Shown piece by piece: positions 22,497 through 31,570 of a DNA stretch of 64,000 bases. Source of the stretch: Trichosphaerium sp. ATCC 40318 (Eukaryota > Discosea > Flabellinia > Trichosidae); NCBI GenBank assembly GCA_038496445.1, contig JALMLS010000213.1:62001-126000 (forward strand). Reading direction: 5' to 3'. Each line of letters begins with the position of its first letter. Positions within the stretch are counted from its first letter, which is position 1. Under the pieces are notes generated by a model, which did no database searches, was not told where the DNA came from, and worked only from the letters and a program-made list of their open reading frames with translations. Both the position numbers and the translations under genes were made by a program.

Positions 22497-22655
22497 TAAG
22501 GGAGACGCGCTTGGGAGGAAAGACGCTCAGTCTTTGGTGGCTCTAGCGTAGCCACACGAGCGGATTTATTCTACATTTAAGAACACTCGTGTGAATTGCA
22601 AATGTGTTTGAAGGAAAAATAAAGAAATAATTTTTACAAGAAAAAGAAAAGGATT
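22497..22655 (-). repeat. interspersed non-coding element, copy 2 (inverted relative to 1740-1925)
   Basis: The reverse complement shares the landmark order of 1740-1925: T-rich tract, ATTCACACGAGTG block and GTCTTTCCTCCCAA. It also holds CGCTCGTGTGGCTACGC, a small inverted motif. Non-coding. Confidence 0.45.
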
Positions 22656-22804
22656 TTAGGGAGGGTGAGGGGATGTTTTGATTGCTACTCGCCATTGTTG
22701 TTGTTGTTGCCTATTGTGTCCTTCGATATTGACAGTCTTGTTCAGTCCAACCAAACGCTTGAAATGTTCCACATCTTCATTCATAATCATACCTCCACAG
22801 CGAA

Positions 22805-22990
22805 GTTTTTTCTGAATTATCTTGTAGTGATTCAAAATGCACTTTAGACGCGAAAAGAGATGATGAATACGCGTTTAGAAGGTCCTCTGATAGTGTAAAG
22901 CTAAAATCACTACATGTTGATGGTGTTTTTGCAGTCTCAGCCTTTGAATTAAATTTCCTTCTCTTTTCAAGATCGTTTTTAGTCTTGACT
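22805..22990 (-). pseudogene. solitary exon 1 relic of the KCTD-like family
   Basis: The minus strand reads KRRKFNSKAETAKTPS, then DFSFTLSEDLLNAYSSSLFA and SKVHFESLQDNSE. The QFKCG residues just before the BTB are damaged, and no exon 2-8 homology follows towards 22400. It also lacks the GGAGGAATGTAG exon end and donor. A detached, dead exon. The stretch 22656-22804 and 22990-23362 holds no gene. Confidence 0.8.
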
Positions 22991-23362
22991 ATTTTTTTGT
23001 GGTTAATACTGTACTAAAAGGTATTTTTGGTGTATCTAGTTCGGTAAGTGATTTTCTAGCCTTATTTATTCTTCAAGCTGGTTTTACTACTCGAACAGTA
23101 TTTGATTGTCGGATTTAAGATATGTTTGCATTTAAGCACAACATTGTAGCTACATTACAAAATTACTAGTATTGCGCACACTTAAAACAAAACGAAGTTC
23201 TATATTTATTATACTTTGTAAATATTTATAGTTTCACTTTACGAGCACAACTGCAAGCCACTAGCTAGTGTGATTCCGTGATAGTGCAGTATTCCATAAC
23301 ACGCTTAGATGCTGGCTCAACCGAGTCCATAATATCCACACCTTTTTGGTGCTTTTCAGCTT

Positions 23363-23750
23363 TCAGCTTAAAGGCCTGGTAAATACTACCCAATAGAATT
23401 CATTTTCTTTATAGTCCTCATCACTTTCCGCATCCTTGACAGCTTAAGTCATTGAGTGCATTAGTGTACGTACAGTTTTCATTAGATCAGTGAAGAAAAA
23501 GCGCAAGTAATCTTGTTCATTCCAGATTGAACAATGTGCCTCATACGTATGCAGTACAATATTGTGTGCCATAAATGGTGCCATCAGCAAGGTTCATCAG
23601 ATCCGCAGGCAAAATAGTTATTCCAATGGTTTCTTGCACGCAAAATGCTTCTGGTGAGTACTCACTGAGAAAAGTACGTTTGAGATCCTGCCAATGAGCA
23701 TACATGGTTGTCGCCCAAATTCTATCACCTTCAACACGTGTCTTTAACAT
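23363..23750 (-). pseudogene. 3' relic of a divergent-branch family member
   Basis: The minus-strand frame at 23750-23541 reads GDRIWATTMYAHWQDLKRTF, matching ERLWATAVYAQW (4819 gene) and GLWAEAVYAQW (10814 gene). Two further pieces (about HCSIWNEQDYLRFFFTDL with a GTACGT donor, and VKDAESDEDYKENEFYWVVF, ending TGA at 23363) fit the last exons. The 5' exons are missing; directly upstream lies a Helitron-like relic (23765-23900). The ATG at 23750 is probably accidental. Confidence 0.6.
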
Positions 23751-23764
23751 GGCACCACCACTTT

Positions 23765-23900
23765 AAGTACTCTATAAGGACACAATAAAGGATATTGAGT
23801 TGCACAAGGCTGCCAACGTTCACAAGCCATTTCAAAGAACTAGGCTTAGCGCTAACATAAAATAGCGTTTTTGGCGTGCCGATGGCGATTTAGTTGTTGC
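23765..23900 (-). mobile_element. possible Helitron-type replication protein relic 2
   Basis: Nearly the same sequence as 25340-25480 (shared ttgcacaaggct, caagccatttcaaagaacta, ataaaatagcgtttt). On the minus strand it encodes TQYPLLCPYRVLK, like the YPLLFPYG motif in Helitron N-terminal domains. Too short for proof; it borders the truncated gene at 23363-23750. Confidence 0.35.
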
Positions 23901-23926
23901 TGATAGTACAGACAAATTGATGTTTA

Positions 23927-25135
23927 TTAGATTGCATTATCTGCTTTACGGGTTTGATCATATGGAGTTAGATATATTGGTAAAAAATCATCAACCACAG
24001 AATCATCAATCTTTGGAATTGATAACGTGATGATGTAATTATCATTGTCATGTACTTCATCTTCAATGAAAGTCTAGTGCAAAATCATTAATTACGTTGG
24101 ACAACAAACCAATTAAACATACTGAAAGTTCCAAGAAAGCGCCCAATAGACTACAAAGTTTTTTCTGTACTTGCGTACTCTTTGTAACAGTTCCAACACA
24201 GCAAATATCATCTGCACTATGGTACACATGTTAGGTTTTATAAAACAATCCTAAAGGCATACCTGGCTTCAATAATAAAATCATGGTAAACTTCTGGTGG
24301 AGGTGACAACCTTGTGTGATACAGAACGACAAATTTTTCTGAGCCAGTTCTTGCTCGTTCAACATATGCTGTTTGCATTGGGAATATACTTTTGTACAAG
24401 TCATTCCATTGTTTATATTGTGACCTTGCCCATAATTCTTCGGCTACAAGCATATCAGAAAGACTACATTTTGTACTGAGAAATCTCGAGTTGACAAACA
24501 AACAGATACGCACTGAAGTTGTCAAACTTCCAAAATAGACCTTCAATTGCATCAAGACATCTCGCTTTCACAATTTCAGGTCCAATCTCGTCATCTGTCC
24601 ACAATATTGTCAGCTCATCCTCACCATTCTCATCCTTTGTGTATTTATGATGCTTGTTGAGGAGTAGTTAGTGTCAGTGAAACTTGCTTACACATCATAC
24701 CAAGCTGCAGTGTTTAAAATACTTTGCCAGTGAATTTCTACCCAAACGGGTGTTTAAATATTCTTCATTGCCTTTGAGATTAATACTAGCTGAATCGCAA
24801 CCAAGAATCGCCTAATACCAATTGAGGAAACAAGCTAAATTTGACCGAAGCGCACTCTTTTGTTTACAAATACACTGGGCTGGTACGTACCTACACTCCT
24901 CTAGAAGCGTTGTTGTTTCTGAATTATCTTGCAATGATTCGAAATGCACTTTAGACGCGAAAAGAGATGATGAATGTGCGTTGAGAAGGTCCTCCGATAG
25001 TGTAAAGCTAAAAGCACCACATTTGAAATGTATTGGTTTTTTTGCTGCTTCAGCCTTTGGATTCAACTTCCTCCTCTTTTCATGATCGTTTTTAGTGTTT
25101 GTATTGAGTTTCCTCTTTTTTTTAGGTTCAGACAT
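23927..25135 (-). pseudogene. KCTD-like BTB family copy lacking exons 2 and 3
   Basis: ATG at 25135: SEPKKKRKLNTNTKNDHEKR with a doubled basic unit, then KCGAFSFTLSEDLL and a normal exon 1 end and GTACGTACC donor. What follows is not exon 2 but the exon 4 region (ILGCDSASINLKGNEEYLNT, RLGRNSLAKYFKHCSL). Exons 2 and 3, which encode the second half of the BTB and the following helix, are deleted. Joining exon 1 (phase 2) to exon 4 (phase 0) breaks the frame. Exons 5-8 are well kept (EELWARSQYKQW; DDSVVDDFLPIYLTPYD; TAA at 23927-23929). A recent deletion derivative of the type at 25511-26967. Confidence 0.8.
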
Positions 25136-25299
25136 AACAACAGCTGGTCACGTCCTTCAAGTTCAAGGGCTGTATTGTGTTGTGTACTATACTTTACTAC
25201 TGTCCCTACCGGTTACTTTTGAAGGTAGGATTTGACATGAAATACCGCTATTTCATTTTCAAGTTAAGCTACTTTACTGCACGGCCCAACCTTGATTTG

Positions 25300-25480
25300 T
25301 AGCACACGTGCCTGAAAGATGGTACCAACACGTTTAAGTGTACCATAAGGATACAATAACGGATAGCTTGTAGAGTTGCACAAGGCTGGGCTACTTACAT
25401 TCGCAAACCATTTCAAAGAACTAGGCTTAGTATAACATAAAATAGCGTTTTTCGGGATGCCTACGGCAATCGTAGTTGTT
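25300..25480 (-). mobile_element. possible Helitron-type replication protein relic 3
   Basis: Best preserved of three related stretches: the minus strand reads KPSSLKWFANVSSPALCNST, then SYPLLYPYGTLKRVGTIF. YPLLYPYG fits the YPLLFPYG motif of Helitron replication proteins. It sits just 3' of the family copy ending at 25511. No Rep or helicase motifs and no Helitron termini (5' TC, 3' hairpin-CTRR) were found. Confidence 0.35.
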
Positions 25481-25510
25481 GATATACAAACAAATTGACA
25501 TTTATGGTTA

Positions 25511-26967
25511 TTATACTTTACGATTTCGATCATAGGGAGTTAGGTAAATTGGTAAAAAATTATCAACCACAGAATCATCAATTTTTGGAATCGATAACGT
25601 GATGGTATAATTGTGTAAATCGTGTACTTCATCTTCAATGAAAGTCTATTTGTAAATCATTAATGATGTTTGAACAACCAATTAAACATACTGAAAGTTC
25701 CAAGAAAGCATTCAACAGACTACAAAGTTGTTTCCTCATACGGACACTTTGCACAACAGCTCTAACAGAACAAATATCGTTTACGCTGACCACATGTTAG
25801 GTTTGATAACTTCTGAAAGCTCCAGACTTACCCAGCTTCAATAATAAAATCATGGTAAACTTCTGGTGGGGTTGACAACCTTGCGTGATACAGAACAACA
25901 AATTTTTCAGCGCCAGTTGTTGCTTGTTCAATGTAGGCACCTTGTATTGGTGCTATACTTTTGTACAAATCTTTCCATCGTGTATATTGTGACCTGGCCC
26001 ACAACTCTTCCGCTAAACACATATCACAAAGTGTCCATTAGCAATCTAGGATTGACACGCACTGAAGTTGTCAAACTTCCAAAATAGACCTTCAATTGCA
26101 TCAAGACATCTCGCTTTCACAATGTCAGGTTCGATCTCGTCATCTGTCCACAATATTGTCAGCTCATCAGCACCATTCTTATCCTTTGTGTATTTATGAT
26201 GCTTGTTAAGGAGTAGTTAGTGTCAGTGAAACTCGCTTGCACATACCAAGCTGCAGTGTTTAAAATACTTTGCCATTGATGTTCTACCCAAACGTGTATT
26301 TAAAAAGGCATCATCCTTGCGCGTGATAGAAATACTTTCTGACTCGGCACCAAGAATTGCCTAATTTCTATTGAGTTACCACTAAATTCCAACTCTTACT
26401 GCTTTTTTAAGTGAAGTTTGTAGGTATTCCCAAAAGTCTCGTAGCCGTGTGAGGATGGTGACAACAGTAACAATTTCCAATTTAGGTGCTGTACAGTCGT
26501 AAACAATAAAAAATTGTGCAAGCACGTGCCTAAAGGCATATTCAATTGTTGCCAAACAATGGAAACACCATAGTATTCTGCTGCAAACCATAAATTAGAA
26601 GCGTCTTCGATACTTGTTATTTATTCTTTTCTCATCAAACTCAAGATTGTTGGAAGGAACTTTGAGTGGCTAACGATGTATTTCAGCACGTTAAGTATTA
26701 CAATAGCGTTGGTACGCGTACCTACACTCCTCTAGAAGCGTTGTTGTTTCTGAATTATCTTGCAATGATTCGAAATGTACTTTAGACGCGAAAAGAGATG
26801 ATGAGTGCGCGTTTAGAATGGCCTCGGATAGTGTAAAGCTAAAATCACCACATTTGAACTGTATTGATGGTTTTTTTGCTATCTCAGCCTTTGGGTTCAA
26901 TTTCCTCTTCTTTTTATGCATGTTAGCTTTTGTATTCAGTTTCCTCTTCTTTTTTTTTGTCAGACAT
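25511..26967 (-). pseudogene. KCTD-like BTB family copy with frame break in the NLS A-run and a nonsense codon in the BTB
   Basis: The ATG at 26967 opens MSDKKKEEE and stops: a base is missing near a nine-A run. A second ATG (about 26906) restores the family frame (HKKKRKLNPKAEIAKK, KCGDFSFTLSEAIL). Exon 2 has FLPTILSLMRKE followed by TAA where paralogues have a Lys codon (A to T), then ITSIEDASNLWFAAEYYGVS. Intron 2 starts GCACGTG at about 26525. All later exons are intact: LEIVTVVTILTRLRDFWEYL, EELWARSQYTRW, and IDDSVVDNFLPIYLTPYD with TAA at 25511. Only an exon-1 peptide could be made, so I call it a pseudogene. Confidence 0.75.
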
Positions 26968-27189
26968 AGCGATAGCTGTTACGTTCAAGTTCACTATTCG
27001 TTAGCCATTTTATTCGTCAAAATTAAAAGATATTCATTCGACATTCTTGATTACACAAACAAGGGCGTAAGGAATCAAATAAAGTAAGGTCAGAAAATTG
27101 CCAAAACGAACACTTTAAGCCTAATTTTGGCTAAGAGTAAGTAGCAACATATGTGAACCTGCAACTCCAAAAGCATCAGTACAACGTTC

Positions 27190-28083
27190 AACACAGTTTA
27201 AATGTGGTGATTTTAGCTTAACACTATCAGTACATTCTCAACGCGTATTCATCATCTCGTTTCGCGTCTAAAGTACATTTCGAATCACTACAAGATAATT
27301 CTGAAAAAAAAACAAGGATACAATACAAGGTAAGTACTTGAAGTACGTACAAAAGAACGGAAGCTTGTTGGAACACTGTATTTGTAGGCGAGGTGGTGGT
27401 GAAAACACCAAAATTATAAGTGCAGCAACAGGCTCAGTTGGATTGGCATAGTACCTAAAACAATATTTGGTTTGCTGTATTGCGCTTACTTTCCTTCACC
27501 AAGCATTTTAAGTATCAAAATCAACTTGGGATAAACGGTGGCGCTGAAGTTGTAGCTGCAGATGCAGTTTTAGGAAAAAAATGGGATCGAGTATCTTTAC
27601 AATAGCAATGTTTCTGATGTACCTTATAGCGGAAGAGATGGGCTAATAGCAAAACAGAAATGGAGCCATTTACACAGGAAAGAGATAGACTGTTCAGCTT
27701 TCCTTTCATGCGGCAAAAGGAAAACTCTTATGTATTTGAAGTATATCGCGACTGGTCATGCGATACATAAAGTACGTACTCACTTAGGTACACCTCGAGT
27801 CGAAACAGCAACGAGTAGCTATAATCCGCTCTTATTAAAGCAAATGTTTACAAAGACGAACACAAGAGTAAAAAGCTGTTTAGCCTATTTAATTATGGGT
27901 TTCTGGAAACAGTAAGGAAAAATGTTTTTATACATTCTTCAGACTTACATGGTACTACACAGACGTTAATTGCTGAATGAGAATGCCATTACTAATTAGA
28001 ATATTGATGATTCTATGTTTGACAAGTTCTTGCCGATCTATCTCACGCCATACGAACGAGATCGAGTGTCAAGGAGGTTCTAA
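27190..28083 (+). pseudogene. strongly decayed KCTD-like family copy
   Basis: Exon 1 homology at 27190-27310 (CGDFSL, then SKVHFESLQDNSE) has lost several bases inside the BTB. Isolated matches follow in order: KHFKYQNQLG at about 27510, a WDRV block at about 27580, a damaged AEEMG (for AEELWA) at about 27630, and a well-kept final exon ending about FDKFLPIYLTPYERDRVS with TAA at 28081. Many stops and indels lie between. This is the oldest copy in the array and marks its right edge. Confidence 0.7.
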
Positions 28084-28138
28084 CAGTTTTTAATCAACTT
28101 CCTCCGTATACAAATAAATTTAAAGGCAATATAGAGCG

Positions 28139-28402
28139 TTAACTTGTATTCGCTTTCGTTCTTTTCTGACTAAATATCATAGCGGATTCGTACTTCAAAG
28201 TTACCCTTTGCATCCCCTGTACCTCGAACCTGACAATTTTTCTTAACTCTCCAGATTTGTAGCTAAGGTAAAACATTGTTCCGAGTTTCTTTAACAGTGA
28301 TTCTCCTCGAGAAAACCCGTGATTCAAAAAATACACGTGAACTAAAACTTGAGTGAATCTTTTTCGAAACATCGTTTTACCGAGAGCTCTAAAACGGGCC
28401 AT
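28139..28402 (-). CDS. small hypothetical protein
   Basis: An 87-codon open frame from ATG 28402 (ARFRALGKTMFRKRFTQV ... SGELRKIVRFEVQGMQRVTL), basic and without a membrane segment. It sits between the end of the decayed array and the metalloprotease gene. I do not recognise it. An intron could be hidden in it. Chance is possible at this length. Confidence 0.3.
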   Translation of the reverse strand: MARFRALGKTMFRKRFTQVLVHVYFLNHGFSRGESLLKKLGTMFYLSYKSGELRKIVRFEVQGMQRVTLKYESAMIFSQKRTKANTS

Positions 28403-28575
28403 AAATTAATACTATGCTTGACATTTAATACAAGTACGTTTTTAAACAAATAGGGTACTTTTGGGGAACTAGTGGGTCAGGGCTAATAAAACCCTGGAAG
28501 AATGCAGAAAAGAAAACTCGCAAATATTCATTTAGCAGTGACGACACTAAACGTAACCACAAATCTGGCCAACAA

Positions 28576-30450
28576 ATGAGTCTTAATTGTTTTTGTATCA
28601 TCCTAGCACTCCTTTCTATAGTATGACAATTAGTTTTAAACAACTATCAAGCGAGAAATCGAAAACCCAATTTTTGTGTTTTTCCTCTTTTCAACACGTG
28701 CCTTTCGCAAACGCTAACTTTTTCAACTACAAGGTGTCTGGTTTAAACACTCGCCTTCCAGGAAGGATAGAAGCGGAGGCATTCACGGGAAAATTTGACA
28801 AAAGCCCAGAAAACCTCGGTACGTCATATGAACTCCATCCGTGACTGTTGGCTGATGATGCTTAGGCGTTCGCTGCGGTGTCGCTCAAACGAGTCCAAGA
28901 GTTGACTTGGTACAAACAAATGATCCAGCTGGAGGTAATTGCCATGTGGCTTTCATACAACCAGGAGAGTTCCTCGTATACAGCACACCGATATTCGCCA
29001 GAACTGCTGACTACCAAATAAGATTTCGTGTCTCCGCAAGAAATACAGTTGCTAACACTATCCGTGTAAAAATTGGATCTGTAACAAAGAACTTTGTTTG
29101 GCGTGGTACAGGAAGTACGTTACTATTGAAATGACATAAAAATACATTCATAACTCTTTGTTTAAGATGGAAATGAATGGACGAACCTTTACGTAAATTT
29201 TGGGCGTATTACACAGGGTCCAAAACCTATTACTATTACCTTCGTTACCGGTCGATTAAACTTTAATTTCTTTACTCTTCGAGCTGAAGGAAACTATAAT
29301 ATTGAAGTTGGTTTTAACGGTGTAAGAAACGCACTTCGCACTAGATTGGTATGAACACAACATTGGGTTTTCTTATTTTTTTTGTACTTTTATTCTAAAA
29401 CACCCTTCTAGTTGAATCAAGTCGAAACTGCTGCTAGATTCTGGGAATCAGTTATCACAGCTGATGACCAAATGGTGTTTCGGTGTTTACAATCGAGCTG
29501 TTGGTTAGTAGCTATAACAAAAGTCTTAGCATTTAGTTACTTATTTTTTAATTATAGACGACCTTTACATTGACGTCACTTTTCCTGCCATTGGTAAGTC
29601 ATTACTTGTAGATGTCAAGTTTGTGTATCAATGCTTATGTTATTTAGATGGTCCAGGAAATGTACTTGGAAGTGCTGGCCCTAGAGAAATTAGAAGATCA
29701 TCCAATCTACCTGTACACCTTATCAATTTTCACTACCATACTTATTGTCATAGCTTTCTGGTTTAATAAGATTCGATATTGCAGACGCAAGTCGTCTACT
29801 AACTAATGGTCAATTTGATGAAGTAGTTAGACACGAAATGGGACATGTTCTGTAAGTTGTTTTGGTTTGTGCCTGCCATTACTCATGTTTTGTTGTAGTG
29901 GTCTTGGTCCTCTTTGGAAGTCCATACCCGGAATCATTAGAAATCCTACTTCTAGCAATCCCAGATACACAAGGCCATTTGCAACTTTAGCATTCAACAC
30001 TAGATTTCAAAACACCCTGAATTCTGTGCCTTTGGCAAATACTGGAGGTGAAGGAAGTAGACTGAGGTACAAATAATACCAACAATTTGATATCTTTGCA
30101 TTTTCTTACAGTCACGTGTATAGTCATTGGCGTGAATCTAAATTTGTAAACGAATTGATGACTCCTTTTTTGAACGCTGGTGTAGCCAATCCTGTATCTA
30201 GAATGTCCGTACAAGCACTAAGAGATCTTGGGTACAAGAAAAGCAAAACTGAAATAGAGTTTGTAAAATGCTAAAGCCATTTAGGTATTCAATAGATCTT
30301 ACCAAAGCTGAACCTTATCCTCGTCCTTCCAAAAAACGTGATGTTGAATCTCATGCTGATGACTTTGAATGTAGATTCTCTGCACCTGAAATGTACGTGT
30401 TACATCCTTCACTCAGCTCTTATATTCTTTTTAGGATTGTACTTCCATGA
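28576..30450 (+). CDS. secreted metalloprotease, CBM6-like module plus metzincin-type HExxH domain; possible frameshift
   Basis: ATG at 28576: exon 1 (to 28620) encodes a signal peptide, MSLNCFCIILALLSI. Exon 2 from 28734 begins RLPGRIEAEAFTGKFDKSPE, the start of a CBM6-like carbohydrate-binding module that continues VQTNDPAGGNCHVAFIQPGE and YQIRFRVSA. After RFWESVITADD the frame appears to slip by one base (about 29468): the exon end VYNRAVDDLYIDV fits only in the next frame. Then GNVLGSAGPREIRRSSNLPL, SGLIRFDIADASRLL and VVRHEMGHVLGLGPLW, the zinc helix with catalytic Glu. SHWRESKFVNELM supplies the likely third zinc His, and SVQALRDLGYSIDL follows. Ends TGA at 30448-30450. At least nine introns. 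Probably acts outside the cell on glycoprotein or wall material. The slip is either a sequencing error or an inactivating indel. Confidence 0.75.
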
Positions 30451-30675
30451 GCTTTATTTCGAGAGGTAAATTTTTTGAACAGCAAACTAAGAAAAATAAT
30501 TTCTAAATAAACAATTCGACAAAGCACGTTTGGTAGTTTTTCAATTACTTAAAGAGTTTTACTTTATTGGATAAGAGTTATTACCTGCGTTTTAACAAAC
30601 TTTTCAGTTCTTTCGAAAATTAGAAAAACCCGTGAGTGAAACAAGTTCTGAAAATATGAAAAAAAATAAATAACT

Positions 30676-31128
30676 TTATTCTGCGCGTGGTGATTGTGCT
30701 TCTGCTGCACCATTTAACATTGTTGTTTTTAAAGCAGAATAGCTTGCTATCCACGCATAAGCTAAATCATTATTCCAAGCATCTCCAGATAACTTTGTAA
30801 GTGTATAAACAAGAGCTGAACCCACGTGATCATATTGTTCTGGTTTGAATACTCCATAGCGTACATGACGCTCACCAAGCTTAGTAATAGCCCTTTTAAC
30901 TTTATTGAAATCATCCAATGACCGAATAACTGTTTTAATAATTTTAGCGAGTTTTTTCCCTTGCTCAACAATATCTGTTACTTTTGAAAAGATTGTTTCC
31001 TTGTATATTGGATGCTCTTCAAATAAGCGACCATAGAACGTGTTTGCAAATCTTGCGAACGGATAGGGATTCTCTGGTGTTTTCTTCATAATAAGTTCCC
31101 AGTTTTCGCGTACGAGTTGTGCTGTCAT
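30676..31128 (-). CDS. single-domain globin
   Basis: Intronless frame of 150 residues, a full globin fold. Trp10 and Phe31 lie in the A/B helices, Phe47 is the likely CD1 residue, Gln56 (IVEQGKKL) the E7 distal position, and His88 (LGERHVRYGV) the proximal F8 ligand. The C-terminal G/H helices read HVGSALVYTLTKLSGDAW and AYAWIASYSALKTTM. Gln at E7 with this F/G spacing resembles the globin domains of flavohaemoglobins and related microbial globins. No reductase domain follows. It should bind haem and O2 or NO; the physiological role is unknown. It lacks introns, unlike nearly all neighbours, so retroposition or transfer from bacteria is possible. Confidence 0.9.
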   Translation of the reverse strand: MTAQLVRENWELIMKKTPENPYPFARFANTFYGRLFEEHPIYKETIFSKVTDIVEQGKKLAKIIKTVIRSLDDFNKVKRAITKLGERHVRYGVFKPEQYDHVGSALVYTLTKLSGDAWNNDLAYAWIASYSALKTTMLNGAAEAQSPRAE

Positions 31129-31570
31129 GTGTTGCGTTGTTGGTTTGTAAATTCTGCTTTTTTAAAACAAAATGACTATAGTTATTCCGAGGATTTGCTA
31201 GTCAAAATCCAACAAAGAAAAATCCTATCCTAGACTTCCCAACAACAGCCTGTTTCTACCCTTTTCTTAATCTTCGCTAAACTTTTGAAGTCGATGTAAA
31301 GAAAAAACGTTTCGAATAATACCCCACGTGATATTTTCGAAATATCTGAAACGAATCGGCATTTTCTGTGACGCGCTCAAAAAAGACAATAGACAACGAC
31401 TACGAGTGGTGGGTTGATTAAGTATTATTACAACTACAAAGCAAAGGTAGTAACCGTCTTTTTTTCGACTTCATGCGGCTACACGCGTAGACAAAAAAAA
31501 TGTCGTTCTACTGCTGGTACTATCAAAAACCCGTACAAAATCCCAAGGCAAAAAAATGGCTTTCTCGCTT
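31129..31570. other. spacer between globin start and cullin end
   Basis: About 440 bp containing the globin promoter. A CACGTGAT motif lies at about 31326. I see no gene. Confidence 0.5.

Noticed and set aside
25511-26967. TAA read as a sense codon (alternative genetic code)
   Set aside because: TAA, TAG and TGA all end well-aligned genes in this window (for example cullin-4, CDK11, the metalloprotease), so the internal TAA is a lesion.
28425-28643. 72-codon minus-strand frame
   Set aside because: Overlaps the start of the metalloprotease gene on the other strand and has no similarity to anything recognised.
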